Assembly: GCF_019457635.1 (NCBI RefSeq)
Contig: NZ_CP080412.1
Coordinates: 558,001 to 622,000 of the forward strand
DNA: 64,000 bases
Direction of reading: 5' to 3'
From: Shewanella mangrovisoli
Lineage (GTDB): Bacteria > Pseudomonadota > Gammaproteobacteria > Enterobacterales > Shewanellaceae
In this document: piece after piece, positions 36,595 to 45,617 of the stretch
Position numbering within the stretch: position 1 is the first letter of the stretch
Layout: every line of letters begins with the position of its first letter
Translations under genes and position numbers: made by a program
Notes under the pieces: generated by a model
Database searches by the model: none
What the model was told of the DNA's origin: nothing
The model's input: the letters and a program-made list of their open reading frames with translations, nothing else

Positions 36595-37455
36595 ATGAAT
36601 CTAAAGCAGAAGTGGGACGTGTATTCCCGCCTGACTCGACTCGACCGTCCTATCGGCACTTTGTTATTGCTCTGGCCCTGTTTAATGGCGCTGGTGTTAG
36701 CGGCGGGTGGAATGCCCGATATTAAAGTGTTGATTATCTTTATTATCGGTGTGGTGATCATGCGTGCCTGTGGCTGCATTATTAACGACTATGCCGACCG
36801 CGACCTCGACTCCCACGTTGAACGCACTAAATCCCGTCCCCTCGCCAGCGGTGAAATCAGCACCAAAGAAGCGCTATTGCTGTTTGTGATCTTAGGGTTG
36901 GCCGCTTTTGGTTTAGTCTTACTGCTCAATAGTTTAGTGGTTAAGCTCTCTGTTGTCGGCATTATCCTCACCATTATCTACCCCTTTACTAAGCGGGTAA
37001 CGAACATGCCGCAGATGTTTTTGGGTGTGGTGTGGAGTTGGTCGATTCCCATGGCCTATGCGGCGCAAACCGGTGAAGTGCCCATCGAAGCTTGGTGGTT
37101 ATTTGCCGCCAATTGGTTCTGGACTGTGGCCTACGACACCATGTACGCCATGGTCGATAGGGATGATGATTTAAAGGTCGGTATCAAATCGACCGCCATT
37201 CTTTTTGGCAAGTACGACCGCCAAATCATTGGATTATTTCAACTTGCTGCGCTGCTGTGTTTTATCGCCGCTGGTTGGAGCGCCGACCGTGGTTTGGTTT
37301 ATGGCTTGGGATTACTCACCTTCGTTGGCTTTAGCACTTACCAGCAAATGCTGATTTTTGGCCGCGAAAGGGCACCTTGTTTTAAAGCCTTCCTCAACAA
37401 TAACTGGGCGGGATTAGCACTGTTTGTTAGCTTAGGCGCCGATTACCTGTTCTGA
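36595..37455 (+). CDS. ubiA: 4-hydroxybenzoate polyprenyltransferase
   Basis: A 286-residue polytopic inner-membrane enzyme that prenylates 4-hydroxybenzoate in ubiquinone synthesis. The two Asp-rich motifs are [15 protein letters not shown] and YAMVDRDDD, which bind magnesium and prenyl diphosphate. About eight membrane helices are visible. No chorismate lyase gene (ubiC) is adjacent. GGGAG lies upstream of the ATG at 36595. Confidence 0.96.
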   Translation: MNLKQKWDVYSRLTRLDRPIGTLLLLWPCLMALVLAAGGMPDIKVLIIFIIGVVIMRACGCIINDYADRDLDSHVERTKSRPLASGEISTKEALLLFVILGLAAFGLVLLLNSLVVKLSVVGIILTIIYPFTKRVTNMPQMFLGVVWSWSIPMAYAAQTGEVPIEAWWLFAANWFWTVAYDTMYAMVDRDDDLKVGIKSTAILFGKYDRQIIGLFQLAALLCFIAAGWSADRGLVYGLGLLTFVGFSTYQQMLIFGRERAPCFKAFLNNNWAGLALFVSLGADYLF

Positions 37456-37479
37456 GTTTTCCTCTCCGTTTGTATGAGT

Positions 37480-37504
37480 GCTATCAGGCGTGTCGCCTGA
37501 TAGC
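37480..37504. terminator. Stem-loop between the convergent ubiA and amber-mutant lipoprotein genes
   Basis: GCTATCAGGCG (37480-37490) pairs perfectly with CGCCTGATAGC (37494-37504) around a TGT loop. It has no T-tract in either direction, so termination may be inefficient. It lies 25 bases past the ubiA stop and about 40 past the convergent stop at 37542. Confidence 0.65.
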
Positions 37505-37541
37505 CGCTCAAAACTCATAAAAAACCTGCTCAATACTCAAC

Positions 37542-37967
37542 TTATTGACTCGATGCGGTCTTTATCTGCGGCGGCAGACTTGTCGAATCTAGAGCTTCAG
37601 AAGCTTTGGTCTCAGAAGCTTTGGCCTCAGAAGCATGAGTCTCAGCACATTGGTAAGCATTGCCCATCATGGTCACTGAGCCTAAAAACTTAAACGGTTG
37701 ATAGAGATAAACTGCATCTGCACCGAGCGCATGGCCTTTGATGCGCAGCTCGTTGAGTGTGCCCCACACCATATCCCTATCACTGTGTAACCAATAATCA
37801 TAAAAATGCCCCTGTGAGCCAATGACTGTGCCTTTATAGGTACAGTTTTCGATGGCGACAGAGTTTTCCCATAATATTTTGACCTGTGCCGACTCCTAGG
37901 TTGGAAAAGTCACACATGCGGTCAAATTAATACCGAGTAATAACAATAATATTGCACGAAAATTCAT
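37542..37967 (-). pseudogene. Lipoprotein gene (DUF4156-like) with an internal amber stop
   Basis: A 142-codon frame from ATG 37967 to TAA 37542 is interrupted only by TAG at codon 24 (37896-37898). The codon is probably a mutated CAG: it reads PT-stop-ESAQVKI. Before it are a lipoprotein signal and lipobox LTAC (Cys at about 18). After it is a complete small domain (ILWENSVAIENCTYKGTVIGS, MVWGTLNELRIKGHALGADAVYLY) resembling the DUF4156 family of envelope lipoproteins. Near the C-terminus a 15-base unit encoding ASEAK/ASETK is repeated in tandem. The ATG at 37772 could start a truncated cytoplasmic fragment, but with neither signal nor RBS. I read this as a recently inactivated gene unless the base is an error. 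Confidence 0.8.
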
Positions 37968-38024
37968 TGATATATTGCTCAATTCCAATATTGAATAAAG
38001 ATGGAATAATTAAATAGGTAAGTC

Positions 38025-38441
38025 TTACTTACGACCTAATACTTTAATACCCGCTTTACTGCGGTCGGAATTACCATACACTTCAATCTTTTTAACACAG
38101 CGACGGGCACCAAGGGATTTCCATTCGCTGTGCTCATCCTTACCTAGCTCAGTATCAAAGCGGACGGTACGAGTTTTATCATCCCCATAGGTGACGACAA
38201 CACGATCGATACTCACATCTCTTTCTGCTTTGATTCTAATGTGTTTGGCTTGGCGACAGATGATAAGTGGGATGATTGCTGGGTGGTCACCAATTCCGAG
38301 TAATAGGGTGCGGCCTAAGGTGATCTCATCGTCCTTATCATCATTTTTTGCATAGGCAACTGACGTGGTAAACATCAGTAGTAAACAGATAATAAGTTGG
38401 TTGATTATTCTTGTCGAAAATAGACGTTTTTTTAATAACAT
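38025..38441 (-). CDS. DUF2541-type exported protein
   Basis: A 138-residue secreted protein. The signal peptide has a basic start and the core IINQLIICLLLMFTTSVAYA, cleaved near residue 31. The mature part is beta-rich, with two Cys (in ICRQAK and RRCVKK) that could form a disulfide, and VVVTYGDDKTRTVRF. It resembles DUF2541 (E. coli YaaX group). GGAGG precedes the start. It is on the same strand as the broken lipoprotein gene, 57 bases upstream of it. Function unknown. Confidence 0.78.
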   Translation of the reverse strand: MLLKKRLFSTRIINQLIICLLLMFTTSVAYAKNDDKDDEITLGRTLLLGIGDHPAIIPLIICRQAKHIRIKAERDVSIDRVVVTYGDDKTRTVRFDTELGKDEHSEWKSLGARRCVKKIEVYGNSDRSKAGIKVLGRK

Positions 38442-38815
38442 ATAGCCTCCAAAAAATGGGGCCGGATCATAAGTGATTTAAATATGCTGAAATAGGTTTT
38501 TAATTAGTTAATGCGGCGAATATCACGGGATTTTTTATAAATAGTCGGTAAGTGTTTTTTATCTTGATACAAATGTAATTTCAATTTTGACGATATTATT
38601 TTTGTTTTTAATTAGGCTGAAATATCCATTAAATGATGACATTTTATCATCTGCTTAACACTGCCAAGTTTTGCTGCTTGGCTAAATGCTGTAATTGGGA
38701 TGCATTTTTCTGGTAGATTGTAACAACTCGCACTCGGCTCGGTCGCTTATCGCCGCATTAGTTGTAAGCAAAACAAGCACGAGTCGCTACAGGATTTATT
38801 CAATGGAGGTGAAGT
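38442..38815. other. AT-rich intergenic region
   Basis: 374 very AT-rich bases between divergent genes; it should hold both promoters. An 18-base imperfect CCAAG/CTTGG hairpin lies at about 38667-38684. No small gene seen. Confidence 0.3.
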
Positions 38816-39877
38816 ATGCCGTGCCGACTAACACAATTGTTTGGGATCCAGTTTCCGATTATTCAAGCGCCGATGGCGGGCGTGCAGGGCAGCGCACTGG
38901 CGATTGAAGTATCGCAGGCGGGCGGATTGGGCTCCTTGCCCTGCGCTATGTTATCCCTCGAGGCACTCGAGGCTGAGTTAACCGAAATCCGCAGTAATAC
39001 CACTAAACCTATCAATGTGAACTTCTTTTGCCATAGCGAGCCTTTACCGCAGGCGGCCAAGCAAGCGGCTTGGCTCGAACAGTTAGCACCCTATTTTGCG
39101 GAATTTAATCTCGACCCAAATGCGCAGCCTGCTGGCGCCCAGCGCACACCCTACAGCAAGGCGCAGGCTGAGGTGTTAGCTAAATTTAAGCCCGAGGTGG
39201 TGAGTTTTCACTTTGGTCTGCCTGATGAAGAGTTGCTGCTGGAAATCAAATCCTGGGGCTCAAAAGTTATCTCTACGGCGACCACAGTCGAGGAGGCGCT
39301 CTGGCTCGAGGCTCGTGGCGCCGATGCGATTATTGCCCAAGGCCTTGAGGCAGGTGGACACAGAGGACACTTTTTATCCGAGGATTTAACCGAGCAGCAA
39401 GGGACTTTTAGTCTATTACCGCAGGTGATTGCGGCGGTGGATATTCCGGTGATTGCCGCCGGCGGCATCGTCGATGCCACCACAGTGCGCGCCGCCATGG
39501 CAATGGGCGCTTCGGCGGTGCAGGTGGGGACAGCTTATTTACTCTGCCCCGAGTGCAATACCAGCAGCATTCATCGTGAGGCGCTGCAAAGCGACGCTGC
39601 GCAGCATACGGCGCTGACGAATTTATTTTCTGGTCGACCCGCCCGCGGCATAGTGAACCGCTTTATGGCCGAAATGGGGCCGATAAATGATGCTGTGCCG
39701 GATTTCCCCTTGGCATCCTCGGCGGTTGCAGGCTTAAGAACGGCGGCGGAGAGGCAAGGATTTGGAGATTTTAGCCCGCTATGGTGCGGTCAAAATGCCA
39801 GTGGTTGCCAAAACATTCCCGCAGCCGAGCTGACGCGGCAGTTAGCTTTAGGCTTGATGGGGTCATTATCTGGCTGA
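38816..39877 (+). CDS. Nitronate monooxygenase (2-nitropropane dioxygenase family)
   Basis: A 353-residue FMN-dependent TIM-barrel enzyme. Conserved features are PIIQAPMAGV (N-terminal strand), NVNFFCH, VVSFHFGLP, the flavin/substrate loop GLEAGGHRGHF with the catalytic His, PVIAAGGIVDA, GASAVQVGTAYLLCPE and the C-terminal PLWCGQ. It oxidises alkyl nitronates such as propionate 3-nitronate (family knowledge). GGAGGTGAA precedes the start. It stands alone. Confidence 0.93.
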   Translation: MPCRLTQLFGIQFPIIQAPMAGVQGSALAIEVSQAGGLGSLPCAMLSLEALEAELTEIRSNTTKPINVNFFCHSEPLPQAAKQAAWLEQLAPYFAEFNLDPNAQPAGAQRTPYSKAQAEVLAKFKPEVVSFHFGLPDEELLLEIKSWGSKVISTATTVEEALWLEARGADAIIAQGLEAGGHRGHFLSEDLTEQQGTFSLLPQVIAAVDIPVIAAGGIVDATTVRAAMAMGASAVQVGTAYLLCPECNTSSIHREALQSDAAQHTALTNLFSGRPARGIVNRFMAEMGPINDAVPDFPLASSAVAGLRTAAERQGFGDFSPLWCGQNASGCQNIPAAELTRQLALGLMGSLSG

Positions 39878-40023
39878 TTATTTTTAATTCAACCTTGTCT
39901 CCATGGCCGTCGCTCCCCATATCACCACTAAGCCAATTGAGGAGTTTGGTGTTCATTATCATGGGGATGAGGGTTATCGAGTCACATCCCTAAGTTGAAT
40001 ATGCTCGTTGATAGGGATGTTAA

Positions 40024-41169
40024 ATGCTAAAAATCCGACTTAGACGCCAAGTTAAATACCGCATTGCCTTTCTGGTGCTTATGATTGCGGTATATGTCCT
40101 AGGCTTTCATTTGCTGCCTGAGCAGCTTACAAACACGCGTGAAGCCTTATCCTTAGCCGTAGTAACGGCGCTCTATTTTGTGTTGTTGCCAGTGCTTTAT
40201 TGGTATTGGATTATCAAAATAGGTGCGCAAAAGCCCTGGAAGATGTTGGTTGTGTTAAGTTTGAGTAGCCTGATGGCGAGGCTTAGCTATCCGCATGAAG
40301 TGGCTGAGTATTTCGAGTTTATCGCTTGGCTACGTTACCCCATTATTGCGGTATTACTCCTTATCGAGCTGTACTTGATGGTGAGCATTATTAAGGGGTT
40401 ATGGCAGGCGAGAAAGGCATCGGGGGATCCAAGATTAACTATCGTTGAGCAGTTTGCTGCAATGGCGCAGCCAGAGCCTAGTGCTGAAACGGTAAAAAGA
40501 GAGTCAATTAATCCCAACAAGCCGTCAGAGTCTGATTTGCCGCCCATACCCGATGAGAAGAGGCTAACATTGGGTTTGATCCTCGCCACTGAGCCCGCCA
40601 GTTGGTATTACGCCATTCCCTACTTTTCCCGTCGTCACCCAGAGGCCATTGGCTCACTCAACTTGCTCAGCGCTAAGCCTTGGCATGCCTTAGTTGTCAT
40701 CGTGGGGTTAATGGCTGCTTCTGCGGTGAGCTACAGTTTACTCGATGGGATAAGCCATATAGCGGCTCTATTTGTTTCAGGTTTGCTTTTGTATTCCATC
40801 CTATTAATGGCGGCGAATTATCGGATCAGTCGTTATTACTCGCTCTACCAAAGGGCAGATAAACTCATCATTAATAACGGTATGTGGGGCTTTATGGTCG
40901 TTGATTTCACGCAGATTAGTGAACTGAAATTAGGACACTTTAACTGTCAGGTGTCGCAGGATGACACTACGCATAGTGACGCGCCTGAAATATTGACCCT
41001 AGGCCGTGGTGAGGCGAATGCGCAGCTGATATTTAAGCAGCCTCAAGTTTATTACGGCGCCATGGGGCAATTACCTGAGTCATTGACTGTGGTGAACTTA
41101 GTCGTCGAGGACCCTCAAGCGTTAGCCGACACCTTAACCTCAAGCGTTGTGTTAGATAAGGCGTCGTAG
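40024..41169 (+). CDS. Unrecognised membrane protein, six or more helices
   Basis: 381 residues. Four helices lie at about 11-31, 40-63, 73-90 and 100-125. A hydrophilic cytoplasmic linker (about 130-190, Pro/Glu/Lys rich) and two more helices (about 219-265) follow. The C-terminal 110 residues form a soluble, beta-rich region (ADKLIINNGMWGFMVVDFTQISELKLG) that looks like a small PH-type bacterial domain. AGGGATG precedes the start, and the gene ends at a strong hairpin. I do not recognise the family. Confidence 0.7.
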   Translation: MLKIRLRRQVKYRIAFLVLMIAVYVLGFHLLPEQLTNTREALSLAVVTALYFVLLPVLYWYWIIKIGAQKPWKMLVVLSLSSLMARLSYPHEVAEYFEFIAWLRYPIIAVLLLIELYLMVSIIKGLWQARKASGDPRLTIVEQFAAMAQPEPSAETVKRESINPNKPSESDLPPIPDEKRLTLGLILATEPASWYYAIPYFSRRHPEAIGSLNLLSAKPWHALVVIVGLMAASAVSYSLLDGISHIAALFVSGLLLYSILLMAANYRISRYYSLYQRADKLIINNGMWGFMVVDFTQISELKLGHFNCQVSQDDTTHSDAPEILTLGRGEANAQLIFKQPQVYYGAMGQLPESLTVVNLVVEDPQALADTLTSSVVLDKAS

Positions 41170-41223
41170 CGAGAAGAATATAAGTTCGCTATCTCAGTGC
41201 AATCAGTGAGTCGATTCTGCTTA

Positions 41224-41263
41224 AATAGGCTTATATTTTACATGGCTAAAATATAAGCCTATT
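41224..41263. terminator. Long AT-rich perfect hairpin (17-bp stem)
   Basis: AATAGGCTTATATTTTA (41224-41240) pairs with its exact complement at 41247-41263 around CATGGC. It lies 55 bases past the stop of the membrane-protein gene. The stem is unusually long and AT-rich for a terminator and has no flanking T-tract. A terminator is the simplest reading; a cruciform-forming operator is possible. Confidence 0.6.
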
Positions 41264-41411
41264 CATTTATACTGGCGGCCGGGCGGCTCAGTCTTTCCAT
41301 GCCGCTCTGTTTCACTTGGTATTTGTTCTCAGTAATTGCTTATGTCACTGGCTGAATATCGCGACCAACCCCTGTGGTTGCGAGCGATCTCTACCTGAAA
41401 GGATAACGCTA

Positions 41412-42332
41412 ATGTTGTTACGTCGAATCATAGTTACCTGCCTCGCCCTTATCAGTTTTTCTACTTTTGCTGCCGATAAAAGTTATCAAGATATAGTGCT
41501 AAAAACCTATCCAGATCAACAGCAAACCTCCTTAAAAAACATCGCTGGCGATAAACCGATTTACCTTAAGTTTTGGGCTACCTGGTGTCTGCCATGCATG
41601 GAGCAAATGCCGCATTTTGAGGAATTGCAGAAAAAGTATCAGGACAAGGTCAATATCCTCGCCCTGAATATCAATATCAACGAAGAACAACCTAAGATTG
41701 CCGAAGTCATCTCCCGTTTCGGTCTGACTATGCCAGTCTGGCTGGATAACGAGGGCGAATTGGGTGTGGCCCTAGGCTTGGTCGGGACGCCCTATAGCGT
41801 GTTAATCAATCGCGCAGGCGAGGTGGTTTACACTAGCCATGAGTCGGATGTGAACCTCGATAAATTTATCGATATGTTGGCCAATGGCCAAGAGCTCAGT
41901 GCACAAACCACTGATGCGCCAAGCCCTGAACAAGCGGCTAAGTTGCTGAAACCTTGGGAGCAAGGTGAGCATTTACTGTTTTTTACCGCCACTTGGTGTG
42001 ATTGGTATTTGGCAGAGAGCCGTCCTGAAATGTCTAAGGCCTGTGTTGCCGCCCAGAAAGATTTAGACAAGCTAGCGCAACAGCTTCCGAATAAAGCCTG
42101 GCATGGGGTGGTGAATCATCTGTGGACCGACGATAAAGCCCTCGCCGATTTTAAACAGCTCTATCCTTCACGCGTCGATTTCAGTATCGATGAGTTAGGT
42201 GTGCTGTTTAATCACTTTAGTATCCGCAACATCCCGACATTACTTTGGGTGAAAGACGGTGAAGTCATTGAGCGTATTACCGATTTTAGCCAGCCAGAGA
42301 AAATTGTCGCTAGGCTCAAGGCCGCGCCATAG
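41412..42332 (+). CDS. Periplasmic protein with two thioredoxin-like domains
   Basis: 306 residues. The signal peptide (LLRRIIVTCLALISFSTFAA) is cleaved near residue 21. A TlpA/ResA-like domain (about 25-165) has the active site WATWCLPCMEQMP and the cis-Pro loop VGTPYSV. A second thioredoxin-like domain (about 178-305) has TATWCDWYLAESRP, with the first active-site Cys but none two residues later, and a cis-Pro in NIPTLLW. So only domain one looks redox-active. A longer frame begins 32 codons upstream; 41412 has AAAGGATAA and starts the signal peptide directly. Role in disulfide or heme handling is inferred. Confidence 0.82.
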   Translation: MLLRRIIVTCLALISFSTFAADKSYQDIVLKTYPDQQQTSLKNIAGDKPIYLKFWATWCLPCMEQMPHFEELQKKYQDKVNILALNININEEQPKIAEVISRFGLTMPVWLDNEGELGVALGLVGTPYSVLINRAGEVVYTSHESDVNLDKFIDMLANGQELSAQTTDAPSPEQAAKLLKPWEQGEHLLFFTATWCDWYLAESRPEMSKACVAAQKDLDKLAQQLPNKAWHGVVNHLWTDDKALADFKQLYPSRVDFSIDELGVLFNHFSIRNIPTLLWVKDGEVIERITDFSQPEKIVARLKAAP

Positions 42333-42349
42333 GGATTTTCAGCCATTTG

Positions 42350-42375
42350 GCCTTCGAGACATTCGAAGGCCTTTG
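42350..42375 (+). terminator. Hairpin after the double-thioredoxin gene
   Basis: GGCCTTCGA (42350-42358) pairs perfectly with TCGAAGGCC (42364-42372), with loop GACAT, followed by TTT. It lies 18 bases past the stop. Confidence 0.65.
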
Positions 42376-42549
42376 GGGATGCCAGCAGCACTGATACACT
42401 ACTCACGCTTTAGTTAAATGTCGTTGCCCATGGAAAGCACTGCGCAATAAACTGGCTCACAGAATGGGGAACACTCAAAGGCTGGTTGTTGCTTGGCACT
42501 CTGCCGAGTTTTCCACCTTGTTGTTGGATTCTATTGTGGGAGTATGTGG

Positions 42550-43656
42550 ATGGCACAGATTATCAGTAATGCTGCGGTGGGTCGTACCCTATTGATTTTA
42601 TTGCTGTGTGCTGGTGTTTTCTTTTTTATCGATTTTTTAGTTCCCGCCTTGGCCGCCCTGATCGTCTGCTTCTCCAGTTGGCCGCTGTACCAAAAATTAA
42701 TGGCTAAATGCGGTGGTCGCTCGGCGTTGTCTGCCACAATCGCGTTAGTCTTGATTATTGTTGGGCTTATCACGCCGCTGATTTTTGTATTTTCCTATGC
42801 ATTGCAAGAGATTCGAGCCTGGGTTGAGTGGCTGGTGTATGCCAACCAGCATGGCGCTCCCGTGCCGCTGTGGATTAAGGATTTACCTTGGATTGGCGAG
42901 TGGCTTACCCTGCAATGGCAGCAGTTTATCGGTGAACCCCATGAACTGGGCAAGATAGTCAGTGCCATTAGCGGTCAGAATCTGAGTGGTATTTCCCGCT
43001 GGGTACTGCAATTGGGCTGGAATACCTTAGGTCTGCTGCTGACCCTGCTGTTTATGCTGATCACCTTGTTTTTCTTATATAAAGATGGCGAGTCGGTGGC
43101 TAAACAGCTGGATATTGTTGGCGAGCGCATTCTTCCTGCCCGCTGGCATCGATTCTCCCGTGTGGTGCCTGCGACTGTGAGTTCAACCGTTATCGGCATG
43201 ACGCTTATCGCCATCGGCGAGGGCATAGTGTTGGGGATTGCTTACTGGATTGCCGGCGTGCCTTCGGCCGTGGCCTTTGGGGTGTTGACCGCGTTTATGG
43301 CCTTAGTGCCCGGCGGCGCGCCAACCATGTTCACTTTGATTTCATTGTATTTAGTCGGCACCGGCGATATGACGGCGGGTGTGGGCTTATTTCTCTGGGG
43401 CAGTATCGAGCTGTTTATTGTCGATAAAACCCTGAGACCTAATCTGGTTGGCGGGCCAATCAAATTACCTTTCCTGCCGACCTTCTTCGGACTGATTGGC
43501 GGGGTGAAAACCATGGGGTTTGTTGGCCTGTTTGTCGGCCCGGTATTGATGGCGTTGCTGATTGCTATCTGGCGCGAGTGGTTAAGGGATGAGCCTGATC
43601 ATACGCTGGTAACCGAATCCCTTGGATCCCCAAGGGAGCAAGGTCAGTCAAGCTAG
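42550..43656 (+). CDS. AI-2E family transporter (PerM/YdiK type)
   Basis: About 368 residues with seven or eight membrane helices. The family layout is clear: an N-terminal helix pair, a soluble insert with Trp-rich amphipathic segments (about 85-135) and PAVTSTVIG-like VVPATVSSTVIGMTLIAIGEG. The conserved C-terminal block reads ALVPGGAPTMFTLISLY, IELFIVDKTLRPNLVGG and FVGPVLMALL. The start at 42550 has GGGAG seven bases upstream. Family members export AI-2 or exchange sodium and protons, but most have no known substrate. The gene overlaps the convergent small gene by 4 bases. Confidence 0.87.
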   Translation: MAQIISNAAVGRTLLILLLCAGVFFFIDFLVPALAALIVCFSSWPLYQKLMAKCGGRSALSATIALVLIIVGLITPLIFVFSYALQEIRAWVEWLVYANQHGAPVPLWIKDLPWIGEWLTLQWQQFIGEPHELGKIVSAISGQNLSGISRWVLQLGWNTLGLLLTLLFMLITLFFLYKDGESVAKQLDIVGERILPARWHRFSRVVPATVSSTVIGMTLIAIGEGIVLGIAYWIAGVPSAVAFGVLTAFMALVPGGAPTMFTLISLYLVGTGDMTAGVGLFLWGSIELFIVDKTLRPNLVGGPIKLPFLPTFFGLIGGVKTMGFVGLFVGPVLMALLIAIWREWLRDEPDHTLVTESLGSPREQGQSS

Positions 43657-43943
43657 AGCTGAGTGAGCGCTTGTTTACGCTCTTCGGTGTAATACCACCA
43701 AGGTTTAGGATCGTCACCCGCCATAAAGCGGGTGACAGATATAAACACATCCAGCATGCAGGGATCGTGGATTTTCCAAGTTAAACTATTGATACGTGAG
43801 TACATTTCGTAGGGGTCTTGCCCTAACAGTTGTTCTGGGCTCTCGATGCCGAGTAATCGTAAATCTGCTGCGCAGGCCTTACCAATATTGGGTAAATCCG
43901 TTAATCGCTTTACCTCGTTGCGCACTACCTTTGCTGGATTCAT
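43653..43943 (-). CDS. Helix-hairpin-helix protein (Cdd1/pathogenicity-locus type)
   Basis: A 96-residue soluble protein. The HhH motif is at about 14-35 (LTDLPNIGKACAADLRLLGI) and is followed by SPEQLLGQDPYEMYSRI. The C-terminus WWYYTEERKQAL is the hallmark of the small Cdd1-like family (PF11731). DNA binding through the HhH is plausible; no function is established that I know of. Confidence 0.82.
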   Translation of the reverse strand: MNPAKVVRNEVKRLTDLPNIGKACAADLRLLGIESPEQLLGQDPYEMYSRINSLTWKIHDPCMLDVFISVTRFMAGDDPKPWWYYTEERKQALTQL

Positions 43944-44009
43944 CTATTAGCCCCATCTCTAGCCCCTATGACTATGAGTTTACCTCTTGCTCCCACTTTA
44001 GTCAGGCAT

Positions 44010-45062
44010 TCAAGCGACAACACTGGTTGTTTTGGGCTCTGCAAAGCGTTGCTGTACTTCTAGTACCTGCGCTTTGCACTCGATAAAGGCGCGAGTGAGT
44101 TTAGGATCAAACTGAGTGCCAGCATTTTCTTCAATATAATCAAATGCCTTTTGTGTACTCCAGGCCACTTTATAGGGACGGTCTGAGGTGAGTGCATCGA
44201 AGACATCGGCGATGGCGGCAATGCGGGCACTTAAAGGAATTTGCTCACCCGCGAGTCTGTGGGGATAACCTGTTCCGTCCCAACGTTCGTGATGATAGAG
44301 CGCGATCTCCTTGGCGAGGGATAACAGCGGGTCATCGTCATCACCGAGGATCTGCGCGCCAAAGGAAGCGTGTTGCTGCATTTGGCGTCGCTCATCATCG
44401 GTTAATTTTCCCGGCTTAGACAGGATCGAATCTGGGATGCCGATTTTACCAATATCGTGCATCGGGAGCGCGGTAAAATACATCTCACACCAAGCTTGGG
44501 AATCACACACATATTGGGCCAAAATGCGGCCGTAGTGGCTCATCCTAGTAATATGTAGGCCCGTTTCGTTATCGCGATACTCCGCCGCCAGTCCCAGTTT
44601 TTGGATAATTTTATGGCGAGTCAATTCCAACTCTTGTGTCCGTTGCTGCACTAGGGCTTCGAGCTGCCTTGCTTGATTACTCAAGGCTAAATGGGTTTGA
44701 GTGCGTACCTTGAGTACCGCAGGGCTAATGGGTTTGGAAATATAGTCCACGGCACCGAGTTCAAAGCCGGTTTGCTCGTCTATGGTATCGGTTTTGGCGG
44801 TCACAAAGATCACAGGGATCTTGCTGGTGATGGGGTCACGCTTAAGCCTACGACAGGTCTCGAAGCCATCCATCTCAGGCATCATCACATCGAGTAATAT
44901 AAGCTCTGGGAGGGGATGGGTGCTGGCCAGTTTAAGCGCCTTTTCACCTGAGGTTGCGGCGCGGATCGTGTATTGATCTGACAAGATCCCGTGAATAATC
45001 TGGATATTATCGGGTGTATCATCCACCACTAATAATATGGGTTTAGTGACAAGTGAAGTCAT
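44010..45062 (-). CDS. Response regulator with HD-GYP phosphodiesterase domain
   Basis: A 350-residue soluble protein. An N-terminal receiver (about 7-125: VVDDTPDN, phospho-acceptor in [13 protein letters not shown], Lys in DYISKPI) is followed by an HD-GYP domain (about 155-345). The HD-GYP motifs are MHDIGKIGIPDSIL, QQHASFGAQIL, HHERWDGTGYP and RIAAIADVFDALTSDRPYK. It should degrade c-di-GMP when phosphorylated. The start at 45062 (GAGGCGAA upstream) puts the receiver at the N-terminus; a frame 31 codons longer is open. It is divergent from the hybrid kinase at 45618, and a shared signalling pathway is plausible. Confidence 0.92.
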   Translation of the reverse strand: MTSLVTKPILLVVDDTPDNIQIIHGILSDQYTIRAATSGEKALKLASTHPLPELILLDVMMPEMDGFETCRRLKRDPITSKIPVIFVTAKTDTIDEQTGFELGAVDYISKPISPAVLKVRTQTHLALSNQARQLEALVQQRTQELELTRHKIIQKLGLAAEYRDNETGLHITRMSHYGRILAQYVCDSQAWCEMYFTALPMHDIGKIGIPDSILSKPGKLTDDERRQMQQHASFGAQILGDDDDPLLSLAKEIALYHHERWDGTGYPHRLAGEQIPLSARIAAIADVFDALTSDRPYKVAWSTQKAFDYIEENAGTQFDPKLTRAFIECKAQVLEVQQRFAEPKTTSVVA

Positions 45063-45617
45063 GGTTTCGCCTCTACTGAGTCGGTTGGTTTCCCGTATTA
45101 ATCCGGTGGCGAGACTGAGAAAACCCCAATTCGTCCCCGTTAATGCCAGTGCCAAACTAGGCGGGTAGTGCTGCTTAATTCCATGAAAGTGTTTTATAAC
45201 AATATGAAAATCATCATAAAATTATGATGGCTATGTTTTCATCGTTCAGGTTATATGATGGCGGTAGCTATGAGCTTGACGGAAAATAAGATAACGGATT
45301 TAACAGCTGGTTAAATCTTGTTCTGACCAGATAATAACCCAAAAAAATGTATCATGTTGTATCTTTTGATCTGTTTTGTTCACACTTTTAGGGATTAATG
45401 CTTTTTAGTGTGAGTGGTTTTTTCTACAATTACTGCCTGTTTTATGAGCTAAGGTGCCATTGGCCTCATGGATCAAATGGCCAAGCCTGTTCCATCCATT
45501 ACCTCGGGTTCAATTGAATCCACAGTGTTTTAGCGTTCGCATTTCGTCTGTTCTCATTCTTAAGTACACCATTCATACCAGCGGGACGGTAAGAAACTTA
45601 ACCTAAGAGGAAAAGTT
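45063..45617. promoter_or_regulatory. Divergent regulatory region of the signalling block
   Basis: 555 AT-rich bases between the HD-GYP regulator and hybrid kinase genes. A 7-bp inverted repeat TCACACT (45380-45386)/AGTGTGA (45407-45413), with a 20-base spacer, and a TTGGCC/GGCCAA pair (about 45459-45484) are the only dyads I noticed. No gene is supported. Confidence 0.35.

Noticed and set aside
37478-37693. Plus-strand frame after ubiA
   Set aside because: It is antisense to the amber-mutant lipoprotein gene, and its repeats mirror the ASEAK repeats of the other strand.
37542-37772. Treating the 76-codon fragment as a gene on its own
   Set aside because: The conserved frame continues upstream through a single TAG to a proper lipoprotein signal, so a pseudogene is the better reading.
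38695-38907. Frame overlapping the nitronate monooxygenase start
   Set aside because: It shares the RBS region but is in the wrong frame for the conserved protein beginning at 38816.
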